Assembly: GCA_015061115.1 (NCBI GenBank)
Contig: SUXE01000006.1
Coordinates: 64,001-128,000, forward strand
Reading direction: 5' to 3'
DNA: 64,000 nucleotides
From: Bacteroidales bacterium
GTDB taxonomy: Bacteria > Bacteroidota > Bacteroidia > Bacteroidales > Paludibacteraceae
Made by a program: the position numbers and the translations under genes. Positions 51,045 through 59,621 of the stretch are shown here, piece by piece. Position 1 is the first letter of the stretch, and each line of letters begins with the position of its first letter. The notes beneath the pieces are model-generated. The model did not search any database, was not told where the DNA came from, and saw only the letters and a list, made by a program, of their open reading frames with translations.

Positions 51045-51818
51045 ATGAATAATGAAGAACTACATGCAAACAACAGAAAGTTGTTTGAGGATTTGGATAG
51101 CAAGAATCCTGAGTTGTTGAACAAGATTTTGTCGAATGTCGGCAATTTGATGTCATTCAAGGATTTGGCTGATTCAAGTATCGGCGCATTCAACAATTTG
51201 ATCAATGAGCTTATCAAAAACACTACAGGAAAGACTCAAAATCAAAATAGAGATGTGAATGAGAACAACACTGATGTGGTGATGAAAAAAGACAATTCTT
51301 CTCGTTTCACAAGCAGAGTCACAAGTGAGATGGCTTCATCTGATTCAAAAACAAATTTCGCCGGACTTACATATTATAATTACCCATCGTCGAAGATTGA
51401 TCTTTTTGAGATGTCAGATAAGAATTATTTCTTTGCGTCTCAGTCGTTCTCATATCTTTGTTCATACGATGAGTATGATAGGGTAGACCCTAATTCATCA
51501 TTCAAAGATGCTTATGTGTTGTCTGTTTTGAAGAGATATTGTGTTGTTCGCGACGGTAAGATCATATTCTTCAACGATAATTTCAACGATGGACACTCTC
51601 CATTCTACTGTCAGAAAGAAGGTTTCCAGATCATAACAAATAAACCTGTTATGGGTAGTGGTGATTCGGCATGGGATTATTACGTTCGTGAGGAGAATTC
51701 CGTCGCCCTTTATAATAAAGCGGAAATGGCGGTTAACAAAGCAATTGAGCTTTCTATGAAGAATCCTTCTCATTTGTATCTGGTAGCACAGACTTTTGAG
51801 GAGATAGAGAGACGATAA
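51045..51818 (+). CDS. cytoplasmic protein, unknown
   Basis: A 257-aa protein without signal peptide. Residues 1-60 are helical (LLNKILSNVGNLMSFKDLAD), 60-110 a polar low-complexity linker rich in Asn, Ser and Thr, and 110-257 a mixed alpha/beta domain with many aromatics (NYFFASQSFSYLCSYDEYD, GKIIFFNDNFNDGHSPFYC). I recognise no family. Codon use resembles the highly expressed neighbours. Confidence 0.65.
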   Translation: MNNEELHANNRKLFEDLDSKNPELLNKILSNVGNLMSFKDLADSSIGAFNNLINELIKNTTGKTQNQNRDVNENNTDVVMKKDNSSRFTSRVTSEMASSDSKTNFAGLTYYNYPSSKIDLFEMSDKNYFFASQSFSYLCSYDEYDRVDPNSSFKDAYVLSVLKRYCVVRDGKIIFFNDNFNDGHSPFYCQKEGFQIITNKPVMGSGDSAWDYYVREENSVALYNKAEMAVNKAIELSMKNPSHLYLVAQTFEEIERR

Positions 51819-51841
51819 TTGCTTTTAGCAATTGAAAAAAT

Positions 51842-51872
51842 AGGGGAGTATCAAATTCTTGATATTCCCCTT
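51842..51872. terminator. terminator between convergent genes
   Basis: AGGGGA/TCCCCT and TATCAA/TTGATA pair around ATTC with one mismatch. The T tract is better on the minus strand (TATTTTTTC), so it serves mainly the 53458-51896 gene. Confidence 0.7.
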
Positions 51873-51895
51873 ACTGTTTGTGTGTCGTCGAAACT

Positions 51896-53458
51896 TTATT
51901 CTGCCTCCTTGGTCGGATATTCACATTTTGATTTAGACCATAGATATTTACCAAGAATTTGGTAGAAATAGCTTATATATGGAGATATTTTAGAACCGGA
52001 TATGACACATCTGGTAAGAATAAACTTTTTGCCAAAGATTTTATTGGTTGTCTTTTTGTGGTCAACAAAATATTTTGGCATAGGAAATTCTGAATTGACG
52101 ATATAGTAAGCGAATTTTAATGCGCCGAGATTATCCAATGGTTTTAAATCCTTGTCTAATATATATTGGTCTAATTCATCAGTTGTGTGTGCCACATAAC
52201 AAATGCCTAAATCTCGATACATGGTACATCCCAACAAGATAACTGGTTTGTTGGCGTATGCTGCTTCAAATCCGACAGATGATCCAAATACGATAACCTT
52301 GTCTGAGTTGTCAACCAAAGTGTATGTGCTGATTTTCGAATCGGCAGGGATGATTGTGACATTCTTATATTGGTTCAACTCGTATAGACTCTTGTGGTAT
52401 TTGTATTTCACATTGGTCAAATTTGGATGAATCCTTAGATAGAAGTGGATTTCCTCGTTATCCTTGAATTTTTCAAAAATATATTTGATGCCGGTAAGCT
52501 GGTTTGGAAAGAGGGATAGTTTTGCAAACTTTTCTCCCAATGAGGCAAACTCATCTTCAGAACTGTTGAAAATAGAGATGTTGATTTTCGAGTCGTCCCA
52601 ATCTTCTGGAAGTAGTCCGATGCTTTGGTTTTTAGTATAAGCCACTTTGTCGCCACTGACAATGGCGTTTCTTCTTTTTTCGAAGAATCGTTTTGCTGTA
52701 GCTGTTCTTTCTTCCTTACTTTTCCCTTCAGATTCCCATAATGCATTAATCATTAGGGTGTTTGTGTCTGGGTCGTGAGGAAGACAGTTGTCGAAAATCT
52801 TTTTGTTGATTCTGTTTTCTTCGTTGTAACCGACTTCGTATGTCTGAAATGGCATGTTTTTATTGATGCATAAATCTACTATAGGACGTGCGCAAATAAA
52901 TCTACCATTAAAGCATGATACAGAATCTGGATTTAATTGATTGATTGCCTCTTCCACCAAATCTGTTGTTCTTGCACTCATGAAAAGGTATCTGTTCATG
53001 AATTCTCTGAACTCATTATCGATAAGGGGATAAAGATTTCTGCTTAAAGTCAGATAAGATGATATCGCAGCAAGACCGATATGTGCTCCGTTGTGTGTGA
53101 TCTCTTTGACATCATCGATAGAATCGTATTTAATTCCTTTGACAAACTGCTCAAAATCAACCATATCTGGTTTTAGAAATTGAGATATTGGTATTAGTTT
53201 GATTTCGTCCTTGTGTGTGATATGTCTGTGGAAATAATGCTGGTAGCTAACACATGCTTTGCAGACTTTTTTGTCGCCAAAACAATTGTAAATGCAGTTT
53301 TTTATTGCTTTTCCATCACAGTATACGAGATCTACATTGTTGCCTTGCTCAGCTAAATCCTCTGCGTTATCCAGAACAATTGAATAGTGGTCTGGGATGA
53401 AACACATGGTTTTGAAAGGAGCAAATAATGTGTAATGCTTTGACGAATTACTTTTCAT
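51896..53458 (-). CDS. capsule-polysaccharide-type glycosyltransferase (GT-B-like)
   Basis: A 520-aa cytoplasmic protein. The N-terminal half (FAPFKTMCFIPDHYSIVLDN in part, VDLVYCDGKAI, CYNCFG-like cysteine cluster IYNCFGDKKVCKAC) and C-terminal half (FYLRIHPNL, VIVFGSSVGFEAAYANKPVILLG) resemble the capsule synthesis GT-B-like families in which His in RIHPN and the GSSVGFEA loop bind the nucleotide sugar. ATG 53458 is preferred over TTG 53479. Donor and acceptor are unknown; no capsule cluster surrounds it. Confidence 0.75.
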   Translation of the reverse strand: MKSNSSKHYTLFAPFKTMCFIPDHYSIVLDNAEDLAEQGNNVDLVYCDGKAIKNCIYNCFGDKKVCKACVSYQHYFHRHITHKDEIKLIPISQFLKPDMVDFEQFVKGIKYDSIDDVKEITHNGAHIGLAAISSYLTLSRNLYPLIDNEFREFMNRYLFMSARTTDLVEEAINQLNPDSVSCFNGRFICARPIVDLCINKNMPFQTYEVGYNEENRINKKIFDNCLPHDPDTNTLMINALWESEGKSKEERTATAKRFFEKRRNAIVSGDKVAYTKNQSIGLLPEDWDDSKINISIFNSSEDEFASLGEKFAKLSLFPNQLTGIKYIFEKFKDNEEIHFYLRIHPNLTNVKYKYHKSLYELNQYKNVTIIPADSKISTYTLVDNSDKVIVFGSSVGFEAAYANKPVILLGCTMYRDLGICYVAHTTDELDQYILDKDLKPLDNLGALKFAYYIVNSEFPMPKYFVDHKKTTNKIFGKKFILTRCVISGSKISPYISYFYQILGKYLWSKSKCEYPTKEAE

Positions 53459-53487
53459 TGTTTTATTTCTGATATTCAAAAGTCATG

Positions 53488-53495
53488 CAAATGTA
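53488..53495 (-). promoter_or_regulatory. -7 element for the capsule-type glycosyltransferase
   Basis: TACATTTG on the minus strand, 29 bp before ATG 53458; no -33 TTG at normal spacing. Confidence 0.4.
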
Positions 53496-53620
53496 ATAAA
53501 AAAAAGTGATTTTGTTTGTCCTTAGTAAATTAAGTGTCTTTTTATGAATTTAGATACTTACTTTAATTCACGTCGTAACTGATTTTTGCGAAAAAATGCA
53601 GATTATCCATATATTTTTGC

Positions 53621-53628
53621 TAATTTTG
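53621..53628 (+). promoter_or_regulatory. -7 element for the LysM protein
   Basis: TAATTTTG, 23 bp before ATG 53652; a good -33 match is not present. Confidence 0.45.
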
Positions 53629-53651
53629 CGAAAATATAAACTGCTATTTAT

Positions 53652-55892
53652 ATGACTGGAAGAATTTTTGCGAGCATACTTGCATCATTGTCTGTCTCTA
53701 TGATGTTGGCGGGTGAATATCCTACCAAGATTGTTGGAGGCAAACCTTACTATGAATATTCGGTGGCAAAGAGCGAAGGTTTCTATTCGATTTCCAAGAA
53801 GTTCGGTGTCACTCAGGCAGAGATACAGGAGGCTAACCCTCAGACTAAGAACGGTCTGAAGGAGGGCGAGCATTTGCTTATCCCAAAGAAGAATACTCAG
53901 GGTGTGATGCATAAGGTGCAGAAAAGTGAGACTTTGTTTTCGCTTAAGCAGAAATACGGTCTGACTTACGATGATCTTTATGAGGCTAACCCTTCATTGA
54001 AGACTCGTGGTTTGATTGAAGGTACCAGCATTCGTATTCCACAGAAGAAGGAACTTGTAGCTCGTCGTAACAAGGCAGAAAAGGAGGCTTCCGAACCAGT
54101 TAAGAATACTCCTGCACCTGTGGTGACTAAACCAGTGGAAAAAGCACCGTCGACTGCTCCATCTACAACTCCAGCTCCATCGGCAGCTAATACTGAGACA
54201 AAACGCCCTAATTTCGCAGCCCATGAGGTGAAGAAGGGTGAGACTCTTTATAGTATAAGCAAACAGCATAATGTGTCTGCGGATGAGATCGTTAAACTTA
54301 ATCCGGATGCTAAGGAGGGTGTGAAGATCGGTCAGATCCTAATTATTCCGCCTACATACGCTAATACAACTGCTCCAGTAGACAATACGACTAAGAAAAG
54401 TGAGTTGAAGACTCATATTGTAAAGAAAGGAGAGACTGTCTACAGCATTTCAAAACAATATGGCATCAACCAGGATGCATTGATTTCAAGAAATCCTGGA
54501 ATCGACAAGGAACTTCAGGAGGGCAAGATGCTTATCATCCCACCTGTATTCCAAAGCAACTCGTTTGTTGAGCCTGAGCAGAATCAGGCACCGTCGCATA
54601 AGATTCATATTGTGAAGCAGGAGGAGACTATTTTTGGTATCTGCAAACAGTATCAGATCACTCAGGAGGATCTTATCAAGGCAAATCCAGATGTCGCTAA
54701 CGGTTTGATGGCAGGCAAGATATTGAGAATTCCATTGAATTCTACAGAAATAGCTGAGATAAACACAGCCGATTCTATCAGCACATCGCTTGAGAAGGTT
54801 TTCAATTCCGAGCCTAAGACATCGATTGAATGTGCACTAGCATTGCCATGGAATTTTGCTAAGGTGACAGAAACCAGCAAGATAGATGCAAATACAGAAA
54901 AGTTTATCGAATTCTACAACGGTATGCTTCTTGCTGCCGACACATTGCGTAAGACAGGTTTGAATATCAATCTTCGTGTTTACGATTCTGGTAAGACAGA
55001 TGCGGAGGCTCAGACTCTTGTATCGTATAACGAGTTGAAGAATATGGACTTCATCATCGGTCCTGCTTATCAGTCGCAGATCAAGACTATGGCTGATTTC
55101 GCGTTGGCAAACAATGTGAAGCTTGTCATTCCGTTCACATCCAAATCAGATGAGGTGAAGAGTAATGCAAGTGTGTTCCAGATAAATGCGCCTCAGAATG
55201 AAAGCGCGGCCGACGTCGCTTTGCAGATAGCTCAGAATTTCAAGGACTACAACGTTGTGATTGTATCGTTCTCTGATCCAAAGTATAATGATAAGGCAGT
55301 TTGGGCTGACACATTGAAGTTCACTCTTGATGCGATGGGAGTCAAGAACAAGGATGTCGTTTTCTCTAATTATACAGAGTTGAAGAAGACGGTGGATAAA
55401 AAGAAAAAGAACCTGATTTTCCCAGTGACAACCAACCAGGTTGCTTTGAACCAGATTCTTCCTATCATCAACATGTTGAAGGCTAAAGAGACTGAAATCG
55501 CGGTGTTCGGATTCAATGAATGGCAAAACTACAACAGTATCAGCAAGGAGTTGTTCCATTACGACACTTATTTCACATCTCCGTTCTTTATCGATTTCAA
55601 GAGCGAGGAGACAATCAAATTCTTGAGAAAATACCGTGCATATTATAATGCGGAGCCAACCAATTCGCATCCTATGTACGCTATCCTTGGATATGACATG
55701 ATGATGTATTTCTGTGAGTCGATGCAGAAGTATGGACACGATTTCGAGTGGGCGTTGGATAAGATCGCACCGTCTACTTTGCAATCTGATTTCAAATTCA
55801 ATAGAGTAGGAGAGACGGGAGGATTTATCAATTCACGTCATTTCATCATAGAGAACAGCGAGACTAACGGCTGCAAAATGTTTGCTAAATAA
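53652..55892 (+). CDS. five-LysM protein with periplasmic-binding-like domain
   Basis: A 746-aa exported protein. The signal peptide ends near MMLAG. Five LysM domains of about 45 aa (32-78, 88-133, 195-238, 255-300 and 318-362, approximate) carry the motif GETLYSISKQ and end in IIPP; they should bind peptidoglycan. From about 395 to 730 there is a type 1 periplasmic-binding fold (FYNGMLLAADTLRKTGLNI, DFIIGPAYQSQIKTMADFA, AILGYDMMMYF). A proline/threonine-rich linker separates LysM 2 and 3. The following barrel gene starts 2 bp downstream. The layout suggests a wall-bound sensor or LpoA-like factor; the ligand is unknown. Confidence 0.88.
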   Translation: MTGRIFASILASLSVSMMLAGEYPTKIVGGKPYYEYSVAKSEGFYSISKKFGVTQAEIQEANPQTKNGLKEGEHLLIPKKNTQGVMHKVQKSETLFSLKQKYGLTYDDLYEANPSLKTRGLIEGTSIRIPQKKELVARRNKAEKEASEPVKNTPAPVVTKPVEKAPSTAPSTTPAPSAANTETKRPNFAAHEVKKGETLYSISKQHNVSADEIVKLNPDAKEGVKIGQILIIPPTYANTTAPVDNTTKKSELKTHIVKKGETVYSISKQYGINQDALISRNPGIDKELQEGKMLIIPPVFQSNSFVEPEQNQAPSHKIHIVKQEETIFGICKQYQITQEDLIKANPDVANGLMAGKILRIPLNSTEIAEINTADSISTSLEKVFNSEPKTSIECALALPWNFAKVTETSKIDANTEKFIEFYNGMLLAADTLRKTGLNINLRVYDSGKTDAEAQTLVSYNELKNMDFIIGPAYQSQIKTMADFALANNVKLVIPFTSKSDEVKSNASVFQINAPQNESAADVALQIAQNFKDYNVVIVSFSDPKYNDKAVWADTLKFTLDAMGVKNKDVVFSNYTELKKTVDKKKKNLIFPVTTNQVALNQILPIINMLKAKETEIAVFGFNEWQNYNSISKELFHYDTYFTSPFFIDFKSEETIKFLRKYRAYYNAEPTNSHPMYAILGYDMMMYFCESMQKYGHDFEWALDKIAPSTLQSDFKFNRVGETGGFINSRHFIIENSETNGCKMFAK

Positions 55893-55894
55893 AT

Positions 55895-56662
55895 ATGAGA
55901 GTAGCCAAAATCATAGTTTCATCATTGCTTGCTGCGACGTGTTTGTTCTCATCGCAGGCTCAGGAAAGACGCAATTTCGAGCAGGAGGTTGCTGTCGGAG
56001 TCTCTGGCGGTGTCAATATGTCACAGGTGAGATTCTTGCACAACAACACATCATATACCAGTATGATCGGTGACCAATCGCTTCTAAATCAGCGAGGTAT
56101 GACAGCCGGTGTGAATGCACTATATATTGCTCAGAATCATTTCGGTGTGTTTTTGGAGTGCAATCTTACGCAGAAAGGTTGGTGTGAGAAGTTCAGAGCA
56201 AGAAATGGACAGACAGAAAGATTGGTCGGCTCGGACAATGTGGATTTCAATGGTGTTGATTTGGAAAGAGAGTTGACCTATATCGATATTCCATTGCTTG
56301 CACATATATATTTTGGCAGAAAAGCAAGAGCCTACGTCAATTTCGGACCACAAGTCAGCTTCCTGATAAAAGAGAAAGATGAGACAGTAGTGTCAGAGCT
56401 ACAGAAGCAGACACTGACGTTGAGAGACCCACGCGTCAACCCGGATATTGAGACAAGCAAATATGATCTTTCTCTATGTGCCGCTGTAGGTTTTGATCTG
56501 CATTTGGAAAAGGTACATCCGATGTTGGAGATACGTTGGAATTACGGAACCCATGATTTGTATGAATGTGGAAAGATGGAACTTTTCCAGAGAGCCAGCA
56601 CACAGAATTTGGCTTTGGTATTGAAATTTATGATGCCGGTGGCACATTTTTACAGCAATTAA
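55895..56662 (+). CDS. PorT-like outer-membrane beta-barrel
   Basis: A 255-aa protein with signal peptide ending SSQAQ. The mature chain (VGVSGGVNMSQVRF, GMTAGVNALYIAQNHFGVFLE in part, LTYIDIPLLAHIYFG, AYVNFGPQVSFLI) is the OMP_b-brl_2/PorT-like pattern. It begins 2 bp after the LysM gene stop, so the two are cotranscribed and may work together across the periplasm. PorT itself is a T9SS component, but this family has many non-T9SS members, so I do not assign porT. Confidence 0.85.
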   Translation: MRVAKIIVSSLLAATCLFSSQAQERRNFEQEVAVGVSGGVNMSQVRFLHNNTSYTSMIGDQSLLNQRGMTAGVNALYIAQNHFGVFLECNLTQKGWCEKFRARNGQTERLVGSDNVDFNGVDLERELTYIDIPLLAHIYFGRKARAYVNFGPQVSFLIKEKDETVVSELQKQTLTLRDPRVNPDIETSKYDLSLCAAVGFDLHLEKVHPMLEIRWNYGTHDLYECGKMELFQRASTQNLALVLKFMMPVAHFYSN

Positions 56663-56696
56663 CGGCTGAAAATGCTTAAAAGTTGTTAAAAAGCAT

Positions 56697-56704
56697 TACC
56701 TTTG
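56697..56704 (+). promoter_or_regulatory. -7 element for guaB
   Basis: TACCTTTG, 37 bp before the guaB ATG; no TTG at 19-21 bp upstream. Confidence 0.45.
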
Positions 56705-56741
56705 CCGAAATATTTAGAAAATAAGATAAAACTATATAACG

Positions 56742-58238
56742 ATGGCAATATTTGTAAATGAAGTCAGCAGAACATTCGGTGAGTACCTATTGATACCGGG
56801 ACTTACAACAAAAGAGTGTCTGCCTACAAATGTGTCTTTGAAGACACCATTAGTAAAATTCAAGAAGGGAGAGACATCTAAGATCACACTTAACATTCCT
56901 TTCGTGTCGGCAATCATGCAGGCTGTTTCAGATTCTGGATTGGCAATTGAGTTGGCACACAATGGTGGACTATCGTTTATATTCGGTTCTCAGCCAATTG
57001 AGTCGCAGGCTGATATGGTAAGAAAGGTAAAGAATTTCAAGGCTGGTTTTGTAGTCTCTGATTCTAACCTTAAGCCAGACAGCACACTTGCAGATGCATT
57101 GGCGTTGATTGAGACAACTGGTCACTCAACAATCGGTGTGACAAGCGACGGAACTCCAAACGGACAGTTGCTTGGTATCCTTACAAGCCGTGATTACCGT
57201 GCTGACAAGGAGGATCTTTCAAATCCAGTGAAGAATTATATGACTCCATTTGAGAAATTGGTAGTAGGAAAGTATGGAATGACTCTTTCTGAGGCTAACA
57301 AGATCATCTGGGAGCAGAAATTGAATACATTGCCAATCATCGACGACAACCAGAAGTTGATGTATTTCGTGTTCAGAAAGGATTACGATTCACATCGTGA
57401 GAATCCAAATGAGTTGTCAGATGGCGACAAGAAACTTCTTGTTGGTGCTGGTATCAACTCACGTGACTACAAAGAGAGAGTCCCTGCATTGGTAGAGGCT
57501 GGAGCAGATGTTCTATGTATCGACTCATCTGATGGTTTCTCTGAGTGGCAGAAAGACACTATCGCATGGATCCGTTCTCAGTACGGTGATTCAGTTAAGG
57601 TTGGTGCTGGAAACGTAGTAGACGCAGAAGGTTTCAGATATTTGGTTGACGCAGGTGCAGACTTTATCAAAGTAGGTATCGGTGGCGGTTCAATCTGTAT
57701 CACACGTGAGCAGAAGGGTATTGGTCGTGGCCAGGCTACTGCTCTTATTGATGTTTGCCGTGCTCGTGACGAATATTTCAAGGAGACAGGTATTTACGTT
57801 CCTGTTTGTTCAGACGGTGGATTAGTTCATGACTATCACATGGTTCTAGCTCTTGCAATGGGTGCTGACTTCTTGATGATGGGTCGTTATTTCGCACGTT
57901 TCGACGAGTCTCCAACAAAGAAACTTACAATCGGAAACCGTATTGTTAAGGAGTATTGGGGTGAAGGTTCAAACAGAGCAAAGAACTGGCAGCGTTACGA
58001 TATGGGAGGAGCCGCAGCACTTAAGTTTGAGGAAGGTGTTGACAGCTACGTACCATACGCAGGTAAGATGAAAGACAATTTGCGTGTCACTCTAGGTAAG
58101 ATAATCGCAACAATGTGTTCATGTGGAGCAATCACAATCCCAGAGCTACAGAAGAATGCTAAGATCACACTTGTGTCGTCTACTTCAATCATCGAAGGTG
58201 GTGCACACGATGTTATCTTGAAAGAGACACAGCAGTAA
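56742..58238 (+). CDS. guaB: IMP dehydrogenase
   Basis: Converts IMP to XMP with NAD, the first committed step to GMP. The 498 aa form a TIM barrel interrupted by two CBS domains at about 105-225. The active-site loop is [20 protein letters not shown] with the catalytic Cys in SIC, and the flap [17 protein letters not shown] follows. The N-terminus ([18 protein letters not shown]) belongs to the variant that lacks the usual TYDDVLLIP sequence. Own -7 element and terminator. Confidence 0.96.
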   Translation: MAIFVNEVSRTFGEYLLIPGLTTKECLPTNVSLKTPLVKFKKGETSKITLNIPFVSAIMQAVSDSGLAIELAHNGGLSFIFGSQPIESQADMVRKVKNFKAGFVVSDSNLKPDSTLADALALIETTGHSTIGVTSDGTPNGQLLGILTSRDYRADKEDLSNPVKNYMTPFEKLVVGKYGMTLSEANKIIWEQKLNTLPIIDDNQKLMYFVFRKDYDSHRENPNELSDGDKKLLVGAGINSRDYKERVPALVEAGADVLCIDSSDGFSEWQKDTIAWIRSQYGDSVKVGAGNVVDAEGFRYLVDAGADFIKVGIGGGSICITREQKGIGRGQATALIDVCRARDEYFKETGIYVPVCSDGGLVHDYHMVLALAMGADFLMMGRYFARFDESPTKKLTIGNRIVKEYWGEGSNRAKNWQRYDMGGAAALKFEEGVDSYVPYAGKMKDNLRVTLGKIIATMCSCGAITIPELQKNAKITLVSSTSIIEGGAHDVILKETQQ

Positions 58239-58276
58239 TTCTCAATTAAGAATTAAGAGTTAAGAATTAATAATTG

Positions 58277-58307
58277 GAGACGTTGCTATGCAGCGTCTCC
58301 TTTTTTA
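58277..58307 (+). terminator. guaB terminator
   Basis: GGAGACGTTGC and GCAGCGTCTCC form an 11-bp stem with one G-U around TAT, followed by TTTTTT. Same core as 15458. Confidence 0.9.
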
Positions 58308-58325
58308 TTCTATTCTACCGGTCGA

Positions 58326-58360
58326 GTAAGGATTGATAAGGGTGGAATGTCACAACTCTC
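58326..58360 (-). repeat. decayed copy E of the dispersed element
   Basis: On the minus strand GAGTTGTGACATTCCACCC then TTATCAATCCTTA parallels the second half of copies C and D, with several substitutions. The rest of 58361-58483 shows nothing I can name. Confidence 0.4.
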
Positions 58361-58483
58361 TTCTGTGAGTTCACAAGAACTAGCAGTTGGAAATTTAAGA
58401 TTTTCTGTTTTTATATGACACAACTATCTTTATTTGTTTTGCTATATTATCAGTTAAAAGTTTTCATAATTCATCAATAATCC

Positions 58484-58491
58484 TATTTTTG
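58484..58491 (+). promoter_or_regulatory. -7 element for the TonB-domain array
   Basis: TATTTTTG, 51 bp before the first gene of the array; matches TAnnTTTG but has no clear -33 TTG. Confidence 0.45.
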
Positions 58492-58542
58492 TAATATTAA
58501 TTTGATGACATGACATCCCGTCGGACATAATAAAATAGGCCT

Positions 58543-59001
58543 ATGTACCAAGGAAAACATAAATGCGAGACATTGAAAGCGATACGTAAGAAGATTGCGG
58601 ATGCGAATGAGATCCCATACGAACCAGTGGTTTGTACGCACAAAGGTGATTGTATGGGCACATGTCCTGCGTGTGAGTCGGAGATGCGTTATATTGAGAA
58701 TCAGCTGAATATACGTAAGATGGCTGGCAGGGAGATAAAGATAGACAACCTTGCATCTGATCTAATCTTTTCTGAAAAAAGACATGTTACAGATAAACAT
58801 GGAACTGTGATTGTTGAATTTGTTGTTGAAAGAGATGGCTCAATATCTGACATTGATGTTGTGCAAGGTATAGATTCTATACATGATGAAGAAGCAATCT
58901 TTATTATTCAAAATATGAATAAATTGAAATCTTCTTTGAATAATGATGGCAGACCATTTAGAAGTAGGTTTAGATTACCTATCTTATTTAATCTTGTTTA
59001 A
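58543..59001 (+). CDS. four-Cys motif / TonB C-terminal domain protein, paralogue 1 (no membrane segment)
   Basis: 152 aa. Residues 1-65 are the array's N-terminal domain: KCETLKAIRKKIADANEIPY, then CTHKGDCMGTCPAC with spacing C-x5-C-x3-C-x2-C, possibly a metal site, and a helix MRYIENQLNIRK. Residues about 85-152 form a TonB_C domain (VIVEFVVERDGSIS, NMNKLKSS, PFRSRFRLPILF). The hydrophobic segment found in longer paralogues is replaced by REIKIDNLASDLIF, so this one may stay in the cytoplasm or be non-functional. The first 200 bp are almost identical to 59622 onward. Confidence 0.8.
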   Translation: MYQGKHKCETLKAIRKKIADANEIPYEPVVCTHKGDCMGTCPACESEMRYIENQLNIRKMAGREIKIDNLASDLIFSEKRHVTDKHGTVIVEFVVERDGSISDIDVVQGIDSIHDEEAIFIIQNMNKLKSSLNNDGRPFRSRFRLPILFNLV

Positions 59002-59013
59002 AAATATATTAAT

Positions 59014-59547
59014 ATGAACAAAGAGCAGCAAACCGAATCAGAGGTGCGTTTTGTTGAGAATCAGCTGAATATACGCAATTTGGTTGACAAGACAGTGAAA
59101 TTTGTGGGATTGGCAACGTTTATGACGTTGTCTGCAAATGTCTCTGCTAATGATGAAACAGAGAATACCAATCGTGGAGATTCAATGACAATATCTGCAT
59201 CAAATACTGATTCTGAACAAGTTGGACTTGTCCCTTACATGAGTGTAAAGAAGAAAGCTGAATTTCCTGGAGGAACGAATGCTTTAATGGAATTTCTTAA
59301 AACTAATTTGGTTTATCCAGAGGCAGCACAAGACTCAATTATTCAAGGTAAAGTTTTTGTAGAATTTGTTGTGGAAAAAGATGGTTCTATCACAAATATG
59401 AAAATTTTACGAGCTGTTCATCCATTATTGGATGCAGAGGCTATTCGTGTTGTGAGCATAATGCCAAAGTGGAATCCAGCTACTGAAAATGGAAAACCAA
59501 TTCGTAGTAAATTTAAATTGCCGTTTAATTTTAAATTAAACAAATAA
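59014..59547 (+). CDS. TonB C-terminal domain protein, paralogue 2 (lacks the four-Cys motif)
   Basis: 177 aa, starting MNKEQQTESEVRFVENQLNI, i.e. in the middle of the shared N-terminal domain, so the cysteine motif is gone. A hydrophobic stretch VKFVGLATFMTLSANVSA follows and could act as a signal peptide or anchor; it lacks a lipobox cysteine. The C-terminal TonB_C domain starts near KKKAEFPGGTNALMEFLKTN (residue about 80) and contains GKVFVEFVVEKDGSIT and MPKWNPA. It begins 12 bp after paralogue 1, with which it is complementary in missing parts. Confidence 0.8.
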   Translation: MNKEQQTESEVRFVENQLNIRNLVDKTVKFVGLATFMTLSANVSANDETENTNRGDSMTISASNTDSEQVGLVPYMSVKKKAEFPGGTNALMEFLKTNLVYPEAAQDSIIQGKVFVEFVVEKDGSITNMKILRAVHPLLDAEAIRVVSIMPKWNPATENGKPIRSKFKLPFNFKLNK

Positions 59548-59582
59548 GAAGGAAATGAACAATAAAACGGATTAATATAAAG

Positions 59583-59602
59583 CGACGGAATGTATTCCGT
59601 CG
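59583..59602 (+). promoter_or_regulatory. conserved hairpin in the leader of paralogue 3
   Basis: CGACGGAA-TGTA-TTCCGTCG, an 8-bp perfect stem, followed by GACATGACATCTGAAGCCT and the ATG at 59622. The same hairpin and leader precede 62020; a remnant (CCGTCGGACAT) precedes 58543. Too close to the start, with no T tract, for a terminator. Confidence 0.65.
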
Positions 59603-59621
59603 GACATGACATCTGAAGCCT

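Noticed and set aside
55146-55784. A 212-aa minus-strand frame
   Set aside because: Antisense to the well-supported LysM/binding-fold gene, rich in His, Ile and Arg, with no domain pattern.
55895-56662. Assignment as porT, a core T9SS component
   Set aside because: The barrel pattern fits a very broad family; no PorT-specific residues or T9SS neighbours (porK, porL, porM, porN) support it.
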